The notes under the pieces: model-generated
The model's database searches: none
Seen by the model: only the letters and a program-made list of their open reading frames with translations
What the model was told of the DNA's origin: nothing
Source of the DNA: Neodiprion pinetum
Taxonomy: Eukaryota; Arthropoda; Insecta; Hymenoptera; Diprionidae
NCBI RefSeq assembly: GCF_021155775.2
Contig: NC_060232.1
Coordinates: forward strand, 21,893,922 to 21,957,921
DNA length: 64,000 bases
Direction: 5' to 3'
Part shown: piece after piece, positions 43,367 through 53,655 of the stretch
Numbering within the stretch: the stretch's first letter is position 1
How the letters are laid out: each line of letters begins with the position of its first letter
Translations under genes and position numbers: made by a program

Positions 43367-44453
43367 TGATGTCATCGGTCCGGATTTTTTTCTTAAGTTC
43401 CGTGGTGAGGTCTAGGTAGGTCCTACCCTCAGCCTGGATCATCACCGTTCTTCTTTCACTTTCTTTCCTTTTTTTTTCCCGCGGCTCCTCCTCGTTCAGT
43501 GTGGGTCCTATCGGGGCGGGCGTTGTCGTCTGTCTATCCGATCCCCCGGTGGTAGTTGTTGCTACCTGGCTGGGTGTTCTGCTCGTTTGGGGTGACTCCG
43601 CTTCTTGCATCTCCATTTCCAGCGTGGGGGACGGGGGGTGTGACCCCCTGACGTTCGCCACTGTGTCCCGTATCTTTTTGTGTACCTGGCCCCCTGGGTT
43701 CTCCCTCGCATCCTCCCAACTGCCGTCGCTTTCCAAGTGATTCTTACGCTTCGGTCGCCTGCTCTCTGGAACCGTCTAGGAGGTTCTTTTCTCCTGTATC
43801 TCTTCGTCGGTCAAATCCAGCGGCGCGTTCTCGCTCCACCTGTTTATGGTCCATTGACCATGATCCCTTAGCTGCTCCATCTTGCTAATGATCTTCCCGC
43901 TGAAACGCCTGGATTCTGAGACAGTAAACATAACTGCCCCAATTCTGCTCGGCCAGCCCATGATCAGTGTCTGGACCCTCTCGACCTCTTCCTCCGGTTC
44001 TGGACAGTTGATCGCGTCCATCAGTTCTTGATTTAGTCTAGCGGACAGGTTGTCAGCCTCCGCCCGCTCCTCCCTCTTGAGGTTAACGCTTCGCCCGTAA
44101 GCTTAGCGAACCTTTTGACCAATATCTAGCAGTTGCTCTATGACCGCGTTTGCCCTTCGTATCGCATTTTTTGGGCTCAACCATTCCTCCATGGACGACT
44201 CTTCCTCTTCTTGTTGTCTTATCGATGTACTATATTCTGGACTTGGGATGGTGACATTGTCCAAGGTATAGTACCTATCCGGGCTTTTTTGTGGGGAAAT
44301 ACCACTACGCCTCCTGTTGTTAGTGTGTATGCATGTTTTCTTGCAGTCATATGATGACGGAGTGTGGCCTGCTTGCTTACCATCGCTCCCCGCCGGCATT
44401 AGGGCACTGATCCTTTGTGCCGTAACTGTTATTCTTAATTCCTCTTCCATCAC
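43367..44453 (-). pseudogene. TelR-2 ORF1, N-terminal part
   Basis: The minus-strand sequence upstream of Gypsy-3 encodes the N-terminal, non-conserved part of ORF1 in two to three frames. It starts near MMEEELRITVTAQR (44453), passes MDAINCPEPEEEVERVQ (44021), and ends RTVMIQAEGRTYLDL and KKIRTDDIKV just before the insertion. The codons continue at 35023 without a break once one ACCT copy is removed (DDIKV followed by YGIRR). Frame changes near 44100 and 43740 would inactivate it. Confidence 0.7.
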
Positions 44454-44632
44454 GGGTTTTTTTCAGGGTCCCTCCCTTAAGTTACCGTTAGTCACTCTCC
44501 GCTCCCTGTGGACCTTGCCGGCAAGGTAGAACCTACTGGGACGCGAAGGCCCTGCCGGCATCGCTCCAACAGTTCATCACGGCGAGCCTCAAGCCCCCCA
44601 CACCACGACAAGGTGGCGACCCTGTGGGGGGA
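44454..44632 (-). other. TelR-2 5' UTR
   Basis: This short leader starts TCCCCCCACAGGGTCGCC at the telomeric GGTTAGG and includes CACCTTGTCGTGGTGTGGGG. That phrase is shared with the 5' UTRs of TelR-1 and TelR-3, so the 5' end is conserved across the families. Confidence 0.7.
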
Positions 44633-44655
44633 CCTAACCTTTTTTTTTTTTTTTT

Positions 44656-45078
44656 GTTTCAGCGGCGAAGGGGAAATCTTCAAAAGATATCCGGTTGTTC
44701 TTGTGGATGCCATCGGGTAGTGCCGGATTTTTACCGGCTAAAACCCCTCCGCCGCTCTTCACCCAGGACGAGGCGGAACCGCTTTCGCATTACTTCACCC
44801 CGTCCCTGTGGCCGGCCTGTTTTCATGGCCTCTCACTTCCTCTTGTGGCGTGGCACCGCCCTGTTCAGCCAGGCTGCCGCGCACCATGTCCCTGCTAATA
44901 TTACTGTTATCCTATTTACTTATTCTAAACCATACGCTACCGTCCAACTGAAGTTCTTACGCTAGTTTGTATGCGCTCCTATCTTACTGGCTGTTGTTGT
45001 TTAATCAGTTCATCAGACAGCCTAGTCACCTATTCCTATTAGTCTAATCTAATCTACGATGTGTCCACTTGCACTAGT
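44656..45078 (-). other. TelR-3 3' UTR
   Basis: The GC-rich part next to the tail matches the same region of TelR-4 (56002-56300). Shared blocks are AGCGGCGAAGGGGAAATCTT, GTGCCGGATTT(T/C)TACCGGC and CCGTCCCTGTGGCCGGCC. It then becomes AT-richer. No gene. Confidence 0.7.
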
Positions 45079-45470
45079 TCACCTGTTCGTGGGGGGGTGT
45101 CTTCGCGCACCTTGTCTTGTACACCCCCTCCATGCGTCACCTTTCACCTCACTGTTTCCGCACCTCACTAGCATGCTTTGCGCGGTGCGGATGTGGTGTC
45201 CCCTTTGCGCTGTCACGCCGGTTTTAGCCGCCTCCACCGTCACCCTCCAGTCGGACTTGGTGGCCCCGTTCTCCACGGTAGTGCGGTAGTGCGGGAACAT
45301 ACGCTTGTGCTCCGCTGAGCTGCCACACTGACAGTTGGCGGTGAACACTGTCCCGTCCAGCACCACCGCGTCACGCCAGGGGGGGTGCATTTTCAGCGGG
45401 CTGGTCGAATTGACCAGCTGCTGAGTCCCCCCATACCGTCTCTTGAAGTAGAGGATGGCCCGGTTATTAC
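45079..45470 (-). pseudogene. TelR-3 ORF2, C-terminal end after the hAT
   Basis: This continues the ORF2 extension beyond the hAT: RAILYFKRRYGG, KMHPPWRDAVVLDGTVF, TANCQCGSSAEHKRMFPHYR, TKSDWRV. It matches TelR-4 closely over the first 80 codons. TelR-4 stops after SDW, whereas here the frame continues another 50 codons to 45079. Confidence 0.8.
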
Positions 45471-45479
45471 TAGGGGTGT

Positions 45480-45690
45480 GCGAATAATTCGAACTTACGA
45501 ATTATTCGTTCCGAATCGAATATTAATATTCGATTCGAAACTCGAATCGAATAATTCGAAAATTCGAATTATTCGAAAGTTCCCGAATAATTCGAAAAAT
45601 TTCGAATAATTCGAAAAGTTTCGAATAATTCGAAAAATTTCGAATAATTCGAATTTTTTCAGAATTATTCGCGAATTATTATATAATTAG
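45480..45690. repeat. hAT subterminal repeats, left
   Basis: About 200 bp is packed with variants of TTCGAATAATTCGAA and ATTCGAATCGAAT, mostly palindromic, spaced about 10-17 bp. Multiple short motifs near the ends are known hAT transposase-binding sites. Confidence 0.8.
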
Positions 45691-45770
45691 CAAATTTTCG
45701 AATATTTTGAATTCGGAGTTTGTTATGTTCAATATTCAAATAAGAAATTAACAATTAATATACATTTTAT
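45690..45770. other. hAT 3' non-coding segment
   Basis: This is a short AT-rich gap between the transposase stop and the subterminal repeats. Nothing else is seen. Confidence 0.5.
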
Positions 45771-48700
45771 TTAAACTATTAACAAAAATAATAAATACGA
45801 TACTGAATCTGGTGATAATGAAGTTCGTTTATCAGATACAATATCACCAGCAGTGGAAAATAATCTTTCACTTTCAGCAGAAATACAAGGTACTCCTAAA
45901 TATCTTCTCGCCATAAGTGATAATCGGGGATATTTATTTTTTTCTTGTCGCCACCAAATAAGTGGATCTTGCTGAGGATTTATCAAACCACAGTTTAGAT
46001 ACACCACCATTTCCTGCAATATTTCATTACGCAAAGTCTCTAAATTTTTTTCTCGTGCGTTAATTGTTGGTCGTTTCATGAAACTCCAAAATCCCGAATA
46101 CTGGTTTCCACTATCTGAAATTTAAAATAAATAAATCATTGTATATTTATTAACATTATTTTCTGATTGAGTCGAATGTTAATTTTCTGATTAATTGTAA
46201 GTTAAGATTTAGTACGTAAAAAAATGTATTTATCATGACGCATTAAAAGAAAAAAGCAAAATACATTTGGTTGCAAAAGCAATTAATTTTATCTATTTGT
46301 TAGGTAAAGTATTTTTAGCTAAAAAAAGGTACAATCGGTAAATTTTTTTAATTTCAATTACGAATTTTAACGTAAATGATTTCCTAATTTGGTTGTACGA
46401 AATTTTGAATCAATGATATATGTAAAAAAAATAAACATACAGTATAAAAATAAACAAATTTGTATCAAAAAAGTAATCTCAAAAAGTGAGTGACTCATTG
46501 TAAAAACTTACGTTCTCTGGTCAAAACATTAAGTTCATGAGAATCATTGTCTGGCATCAAGAATCTCATAATTTCGAGCTTTATATCATCTTCTATTTCT
46601 TTTACTTCCTCTTCTTTGTAAAAATAATTTTTGTACCGGGGATCCAGATAAGTGCTTTTTTTAAAAATAATATCACGATCAACCTCACAAAATCTGACAT
46701 CTAGACCATTCAAGATATTATCTATAAATTCTCGTCCCATTTCCGATGCATCGTCGTAGTCAAATTCGATACTATTCAGACCATTTGTTATCCCAAACAG
46801 CAATGGTTTTACCATTGATAAAGTCGGATATTTAACTCCACATGATATTTGTGTGGCGTCATATAACGGCTTCATTACCTTCAGTAAGCAATTTATTTGA
46901 GACCATTCGATACCAGATACAGACTCAGTGTCGGTAGAATCAGCAAGAACGTGAGACAAAGGTTTTTGAAGTCTTTGCATCCTTTCCAACATCTCGTATT
47001 CTGAGTTCCACCTGGTGACCACCATTTGAAACAACTGCAAAGGTTCACAATTTAGCGCCTTTTGAGCCCCTTCGAATTTCTGTCGTGCTGGATCCGACCG
47101 ATGAAAATGGCCGGCAATTTTTCGAAACTGGAATGGAATGGAAGCTTAAACGTTAATAATTGGTAAACTAATATATTGCGTAACTACAGCCGAAAGTGGG
47201 TAAAAAAAACAAATTCTTTTTTATGTCGTGAGTACATATTCTCACGTTTTTAATATCCAAGTTAATTGAAAAAAAGTTTTTTATGCCTTCTTTTGGTTTT
47301 AGTAGTACAATAAACCTAAATTTACAATTAATGATCAAATTTACCTTGGCTAATAATTCTCCGACACCAGGAGTATGCGATTCCGCAGCTTTCAACACAA
47401 GTTGAAGAGTATGCGCGAAGCAGTATAGGTGGCTGTCGCTCAACTGAGGAGTCGCTAATGATATGTTTCGAGCATTATCTGTAATGAAAAATATCGGGAT
47501 ATTCTCAATATCTGATAAATCCCACTCGTCCATCATTTTCTTCAAGTGTGTTTTAAGATTGCTGCCAGTATGACGATCCAATAACTGCTCGATATTTAAC
47601 ATTATATTTTTAGGAACATAGTCAACAGTTAAGTAATGTAGAGTTAAAGATATGTAACAATCGTTGGCTCTTGATTTCCAACAATCGGTGGTAAATGATA
47701 GGCTCATTATACCCAATTCTAAATCTTGTTTCAAGTCATTAATTAGCCTCTGTTTTGTTTTGTGGTATAAAATCGGAGCAAGACTGCGTGAAAAAGTGGT
47801 CCTACATGGTGGCTCATAATCGGGAGTTAACTTTTTTAATAGGTTTTTGAAACCTCGATCTTCTACGCAGGAAAATGGTTTCAAATCGATGGCTATCATT
47901 TCCATAATTAGTTGATCAATTTCCTGTTTTTCTGCTTTTGTCATTGTGCTTTTTTTTCTTCTTTTTTCTTTTCCTTCTTGGTCTTGATTACTATCTGAAC
48001 TCTTGCGCTTTTATTCCGCTCTTCAATACATACTTTATAAATATCCTTATGTTGAGCACGAAGGTGATTGAACATTGGTGAAGTTGTTCCTGTACAAATA
48101 CGAATTGATAACTATATTTTTACGATTAATGACGATCATGCTTGAGACTAATGCTGGATCTATCTTTGCTCCAAAATTAAAAACTTTTTATAACTTATTC
48201 TCAAAAGTTAAGGAGGTTCATGGGTGAAACATAATAGTTTATAAAAAGTTATATTTTTGAGTTTCGATAAGTTTAATTGTATGATAATTTCTCTCAAAAA
48301 TTGGAAACTCGTGATCAGTAGTTTTGAAGAGTTATTAGCGATTAAAAATTAAATTTTTAGTATACAATCTTATTTATTTATTTATTTATTTAATTTCAAA
48401 ATAGAATCTACTCTTTAAAATATGTAGTTTAACGATTTGCATTTAAAAAACGATGTTATGGAATGTTTTAATTTAATATTTAATGTTTTGCATGGTATAA
48501 TTAAAGTTATTCAAGTTCATTTTTCATCATACTGAAAACGAGTAACCTTAGTACAATTTACAAGGTTAGAAACGATAGATTTGTCAAATTTAATCACCAA
48601 TAATCATGGACGCCAAACCAACGACTTATTTATATTTCTTGATTATTATTATTAATTTCAAAACTCAAAAAACTTTTGTACAAAGATATTTATCGTTTGA

Positions 48701-49082
48701 CTTCAGCACAGAGCATGAACGTCATTAACAAAAACATTAATCAATTTAAACTAACACTACCTGTCGGTAACTTGAGAACTTGGGCACAAATGTTGCAAAT
48801 AGTTTTCTTAATATTTTCTTTATCTCGCCTAAAATATGTCCAAGCAACGCTACGAGGAGAATTATCGCTGTCATCTTCCATCACCTGTTCAGAGGGATGA
48901 CCATCACCTTCATTATCACTATTACTATCACCTTCATTATCACTATTACCATCATCTTCATTATCAGTATTATCACCATTACTATCACCTTCATTTTCAG
49001 TATCGCTGTTGTCGATATTCATTCGATATTCATTTGTCATTGGAAATAATGTTGGAAAAATTTCAATTTCCTCTTCGGACAT
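45771..49082 (-). CDS. hAT transposase, BED finger type, four exons, one frameshift
   Basis: Exons as modelled: 49082-48761, 48089-47345, 47127-46512 and 46114-45771, all with GT...AG introns in phase. Exon 1 starts MSEEEIEIF, with an acidic repeat region (DSNSDNEGD). The BED zinc finger spans intron 1 (CNIC, then NHLRAQH). Exon 2 has the catalytic region: FTTDCWKSRAND (Asp) and FFITDNARN (Asp). Exon 3 reads VVTRWNSEYEMLERM and STYLDPRYKNYF. Exon 4 is the dimerisation part with AESERLFSTAG (catalytic Glu). The frame changes once at an A8 run in a Lys-rich linker (about 47951), which could be a true mutation or a base-count error. Otherwise no stop. Similar to ZBED-type transposases. Confidence 0.85.
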
Positions 49083-50129
49083 AGTATTTTATTTGTAATT
49101 ATCCAGATAACCTTTAAAGAGAATTAATTTTCTTAGAATAAAGATGATTCATTATCATTATCGTGCTTTTATATCAGTTATTATAATTATAATATTTAAA
49201 TATTGTTAAGATTAAGTGGCTCTTAATTTTCTATTTTTCATTAAAATTTAAGGTTAAACATACAAACGTCAGCTTAGGTTTTACTCCTAATTTTTGTCGT
49301 TAGTATAATTATTTTACAATTATTATCAATATTATAACAATTTGAAATAATTAATACGTATTTTATAATTACCTTTTATTGAACACTTAGATTAAATAAA
49401 TAATCACTTAAATAGTACAAAACATACGTTTGAAAACGTTTAGTGGAAAGCTTGTTTGTATATATTCTGCTCAGCTGATCACCAAAGGCTACCGTAAATA
49501 GCCGACTAAGTCGCCCGACTTCCGAAGTAAAATACTATCGAGAGGGGGAAGAGACCTGAAGATAGGTTCGATTCAAATGCGTTCGAGTGCGAGTTCACGC
49601 TATCTGTCGTTGTTTCTACTGCTTTGTTGGATGATAAATTGCAAATTGTAGCGATATAAAAGAAGAAAATGACTAAGTTAATTATTTTTAACTTCCCGCT
49701 AAGAAAATTGAAAATTTTCAAAAGTTGGAAAAGTATTGGTATTACCCCGATTTTCGAAAATCGAGTTTTCATCAGATATCAAAGTTCTGAGGTCTTGCGA
49801 AGCTGTTTCGACCATTTTTACGAACGTGCCCGTATGTGTGTGTGTGTGTAAGTATGTGAACCGCTTATAACTTTTGAACGGCTTAACCGATTTGGACAAA
49901 CTTGGTGGCGTTCGAAAGGGCTTCATCAAACTTCAAAAAGATTTCTTGCCAATATTAGTATCTAGATTTTTTCTGTTACTGACAGAGATGAACATATATT
50001 GAAATTGAGCAACTGTTTGCTTCGGGTAATTGATTTTTAATCGAAAAGTATATTATTCGTAAGTAGAATATTTTGATACACGATGTAATGGAATTTAAAT
50101 TGGAAACAATAGAAAATCCAGTAATATTT
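49083..50129. other. hAT 5' non-coding region
   Basis: About 1 kb of AT-rich sequence upstream of the transposase start, expected to hold its promoter. No TATA or initiator could be assigned with confidence. A (TG)n run lies near 49833-49850. Confidence 0.5.
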
Positions 50130-50265
50130 CGATAATTCGCAAATTGTTCGAATTATTCGAAATTTTTCGAATTATTCGTCGAATTTCGAATAATTCGAAA
50201 ATTCGAGTTATTCGATTCGAATTTCGAATCGAATAGTAATATTCGATTCGATTCGATTCGAACGA
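50130..50265. repeat. hAT subterminal repeats, right
   Basis: The same TTCGAAT/ATTCGAA motifs recur before the right terminus, in a shorter array ending ATTCGATTCGATTCGATTCG. The asymmetric lengths of left and right arrays are common for hAT ends. Confidence 0.8.
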
Positions 50266-50289
50266 TATTCGCACACCACTAGTTATTAC

Positions 50290-53200
50290 CCAAGTAATTC
50301 ACATCACCGTAGGTCATCCGGACCATCGCTCCCTCCTCCATTGGCCTGGTAGCCGGAGGCCTGGGCTCCCCTCGTCCGATCTGTTTGGTCGCGTGGTCGG
50401 CCGCCAAGTCTTCCACCCTTCTGAACGTGGCGTCGATACCGCCTTTCTCCGGGTGCCCTGTTTCGTGATCATTCCCGTCCTTCAGGTCCTTCAGCAGGCC
50501 GCCGCTGCGGAAGCACACCGAGTGTGCGTATGATAAATCACACGCGCACCCGACCCCCCCCCCCCCCCCCCCCCCCCCTCAGCCTGTCCACCGGTCTAGC
50601 CTCCAGTCCCGCAGCAGGTCTTCCGGGCTGCTGTCCTATCTTCCTTCTCCTGAAGGACAGCGGTGATATACCGGGCAGCCGCATCCCACTTGGTCCGGGC
50701 CTGCAACATACTGTCAACCACCTGCTGGATACCATCTACCTGGCCAATCGTTTCCATCATGTATCTTCTGGGGACCTCCCAGGCTGGGCATCGGAACCAG
50801 GTGTGCTCCGGGTCGTCACACTCGGCCGCGCAGTGGTGGCACCGTGCATCTTCCTCCTTGCCTATTCTTTCCAGATACGACCCGAAGCAACCGTGCCCCG
50901 TAAGCCCCTGGGTCAGATGGTACCCCATTTGGCCGTGCCTCCTATCCACCCATGGCGCAAGCGTGGGGATGGCGTTCCTAGTCCATTCCCCTTTGAATTC
51001 GGTACTCCAATCCTCCTGCCATTTCCCGAGGGTCCTCTCCCTTTCTTCTTGTCGCAGCCTGTTCCTTGCAGCTTTGCCCAAGTGCCCCTCCGTCTCCACT
51101 GCTGCTATCCTTTTTCGCTCGACTGCCAATAGGTGGAGCGGGACCAGGTTAGCCAGCACCATCACCGCCGCCGTTGAGACTGTGCGGTATCCGGATACAA
51201 CGCGCAGCGCGCAGCACCTGCCTACAGCGTCAAGCCTCGCCCTGTTCCTGGCGAATACCATAGCGTCAGCCCACACCGGAGCCCCGTACAGCGCCACTGA
51301 GTACGCGACACTGGCCAGTAATCTCCTTCGACTGTAGGCTGGTCCTCCAATGTTTGGCATCAGCCTGCCGATGGCGGTGGTCACCCTCATGGCCTTGTCC
51401 GCTGCAAGCCGGATGTGGTTCGCGAAGTTTAACCTGGAGTCTATCATGACTCCCAGGTACCTCGCGCTGGCCACTGGCTTAACCTTGTGACCCTTCGCCG
51501 TGATTGGACTCACCCTCAGCGTATGTCGCCGAGTTAGAACCACAATCTCGGTTTTCTTCTCCGCAAGGTCCAGGCCTCTACTAGAGAGCCACTCCCAGGC
51601 TCTAGCTATTGCCTCATTCGTTGTGACTTCTAGTAGTTCCGGCGTTCTTGCCGTTACCACCAGGGCCACGCCGTCCGCAAAGCCCACTGTCTTTACTCCG
51701 TCCGACATTTCCATGCGGAGCAGGTCGTCGTACGCGATGTTCCACAGCAGGGGGCCGAGTACCGACCCCTGTGGAACTCCGGCTGTCAGTTGGCGCGTTC
51801 CCTCACCCTCGCTGGTGCGGTACAGAAGCAGCCTGTTCTCCAGGTGGCTCCCGACCATTCCCAGGAGGTACGTTGGAATGCTCTTTCTTCCTTCTATGGC
51901 CTCCAAGATGACGTTGTGGCCCACTGCGTTGAAGGCGTTTTTGACGTCCAAAAACGCCACCAAGCAGGGGGTGGCGAATCTTCCTTTTCGCTCACAAGCC
52001 CTCCTAGCCACGCAAATGACCTCGTCGATCGCTTGCAGTGTTGACCTGCCCCGGCGGAAGCCGAACTGGTTGTCAGCTAACCCTCCTGATGCCTCGAGAG
52101 CTGCCTCGAGCCTGGCTTGTATTAGCCTCTCGAGCAGCTTGCCTGCTGTGTCGATTAGGCTGATGGGCCGGTACTTCCTTACCTCACCCTCAACGGACTG
52201 CCACTTCGGCAGCAGCACCAGCCTTTGCCTCTTCCACCTGATGTGGAACGACCCATCAACGAGGCATTTGTTGTAAGCCCTCAGGAACGCGTCAGGATAC
52301 GCCTCAACCGCCACCGACAACGCTTCGTTGGGGATGCCGTCTGGTCCCGGCGCCTTGCCCCGGCCCAGTCTTCTTGCGGCCTCGTGGAGCTCAGCCTCGG
52401 TAAACAATTCAGGTTTTGGCATCCCCACCATTCTACCTGGCCTGGACGGTGCCCTTGCGGATCCCGGGAACAGCTCTTCTAGCACCCTCTCCACGGTTTC
52501 CGGGTCGTCGGGCTGCCTAAGGCCGCCAAGTTTTTTAGCGACGAGCTTATACGGCAGCCCCCACGGGTCCCCGTCGACGGTTTGAAGTAGTTCCTCCCAG
52601 CATCGGGCCTTGGTGGCCTTGATTTCCGTCCTCAGGGCCTTCTTGGCTAGCCGGTACGCTGTTGCCTGGTCGTTCTGCGAGTCACCACCCCTAGCCCTGG
52701 CTCTCTGCGCCAGCCGCCTGGCCCTGACGCAATCCCGCCTGAGCGCTGCGATCCTCTCGTTCCACCAATGTGCGGCGGTCCTGCCTAGAGGGGGTCTTCT
52801 CCTCGGCATTCCCGCATCGCACGCCTTGGTCAAGGTGTTCATGAGCCTGTCGACCTCCGAGTCAGCTGGATTGTCTGCCTGCTCCTCCTTTTCCTTACGG
52901 AGGCAGGTCATCATGGCCTCCTTGTCTAATCTATGGACGGTCCACCCGCCGTTGAGCCACTTCCCCAGTGGTTTACCAGGCTTGGCAGGTAGCCATCTCA
53001 TAGTGATGCAGCGGTGGTCACTGAGGGTTTCGTCCTCCAGGACCCTCCACCCTTGCAACTCAGCCGCTACCTCCGGGCTATCTGCCGTGATGTCTATGAC
53101 TGAGCTGGAGCCAGTACTCACCCTCTGCCATGTCGGTGCGCCGCCTTCGTTGACGGGGTGGGGATCGAGCCTTGCCAAGAATTCAACAACGGCCTGGCCC

Positions 53201-53655
53201 CTCGCGTCCAGCTTCGAGGACCCCCAGCTCGGGGACTTCGCGTTGAAGTCCCCAGCCACGATGATCCTGCCTCTCGCTGTCCGGATGCTGGCCTCCAGGC
53301 TATCCAGCTGGGCCTCGAAGTCGATGGGCGCGACGTTGGGCGAGAAATAGCAGCTGAATATGGTTAAGCCACTCGTTCTCGCCCAGACGAACCCCTCCCC
53401 TCTTCCCTCCAGCGTGACGGTGCCCGGGAGGTTGTTCGTCGCTAGTATCGCCGCGTCCCCCCTCCGGTCCACCATCCAGTTCCCCTGCTTTCCCGCGCCG
53501 CTGGGCTCCGAGACTATCAGTATCCCGGCCCCGTGCGCAGCGGCGGTCTGGGTCAGCAGGTCCTGGGCGGCGCGGCTCCGGTTTAGATTGACCTGGAGTA
53601 TTACTACCCCAGGCCTGTCCCCGGATCCTGCGTTGTCTCCCCTTACTCCTGCCAT
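50290..53655 (-). pseudogene. TelR-3 ORF2: endonuclease, RT, zinc finger
   Basis: Starts MAGVRGDNAG. The endonuclease is complete: LQVNLNRSRAAQD, VSEPSGAG, AGDFNAKSPSW, SSVIDIT and TLSDHRCI. RT: GKAPGPDGIPNEAL, YRPISLIDTAGKLLERL, FRRGRSTLQAIDEV and GVPQGSVLGPLLWN. The catalytic box is FADG instead of FADD (second Asp to Gly, codon 51670-51672), which should abolish polymerisation. The HHC finger is CHHCAAECDDPEHTWFRCP. A 25-C run (50554-50578) shifts the frame, after which the conserved extension (MCFRSGGLL, then VRMTYGDVNYLGNN) runs to the hAT junction. The usual frame end at 50596 is therefore premature. Confidence 0.9.

Larger units (their letters stand above)
23874..44632 (-). mobile_element. 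TelR-2, telomere-type R1-clade retrotransposon with nested insertions
   Basis: The element starts at 44632 next to GGTTAGG (44633-44639 on plus as CCTAACC). It ends in poly(A) at 23874-23881, followed by (TTAGG)n. Four later insertions separate its parts: Gypsy-3 (35024-43362), the TTAA transposon (27864-32956, with a solo LTR inside) and a solo LTR (24500-25182). Removing them with one copy of each duplication leaves about 6.6 kb, a normal full length for TRAS/SART elements. Coding frames join correctly across the Gypsy-3 and TTAA insertions. Its proteins differ clearly from TelR-1, -3 and -4. Confidence 0.85.
45471..50281 (-). mobile_element. hAT DNA transposon with a near-intact transposase gene
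   Basis: The 4,811-bp element is flanked by a perfect 8-bp duplication GTTATTAC (45463-45470 and 50282-50289), diagnostic of hAT. Terminal inverted repeats are TAGGGGTGTGCGAATA at the left and TAGTGGTGTGCGAATA read inward from the right. Both ends carry dense AATTCGAA-type subterminal motifs. The gene encodes a BED-finger hAT transposase. Confidence 0.95.

Noticed and set aside
45480..45690. CRISPR-like array of short repeats
   Set aside because: Repeats are degenerate palindromes without unique spacers, lie at hAT ends, and the genome is eukaryotic.
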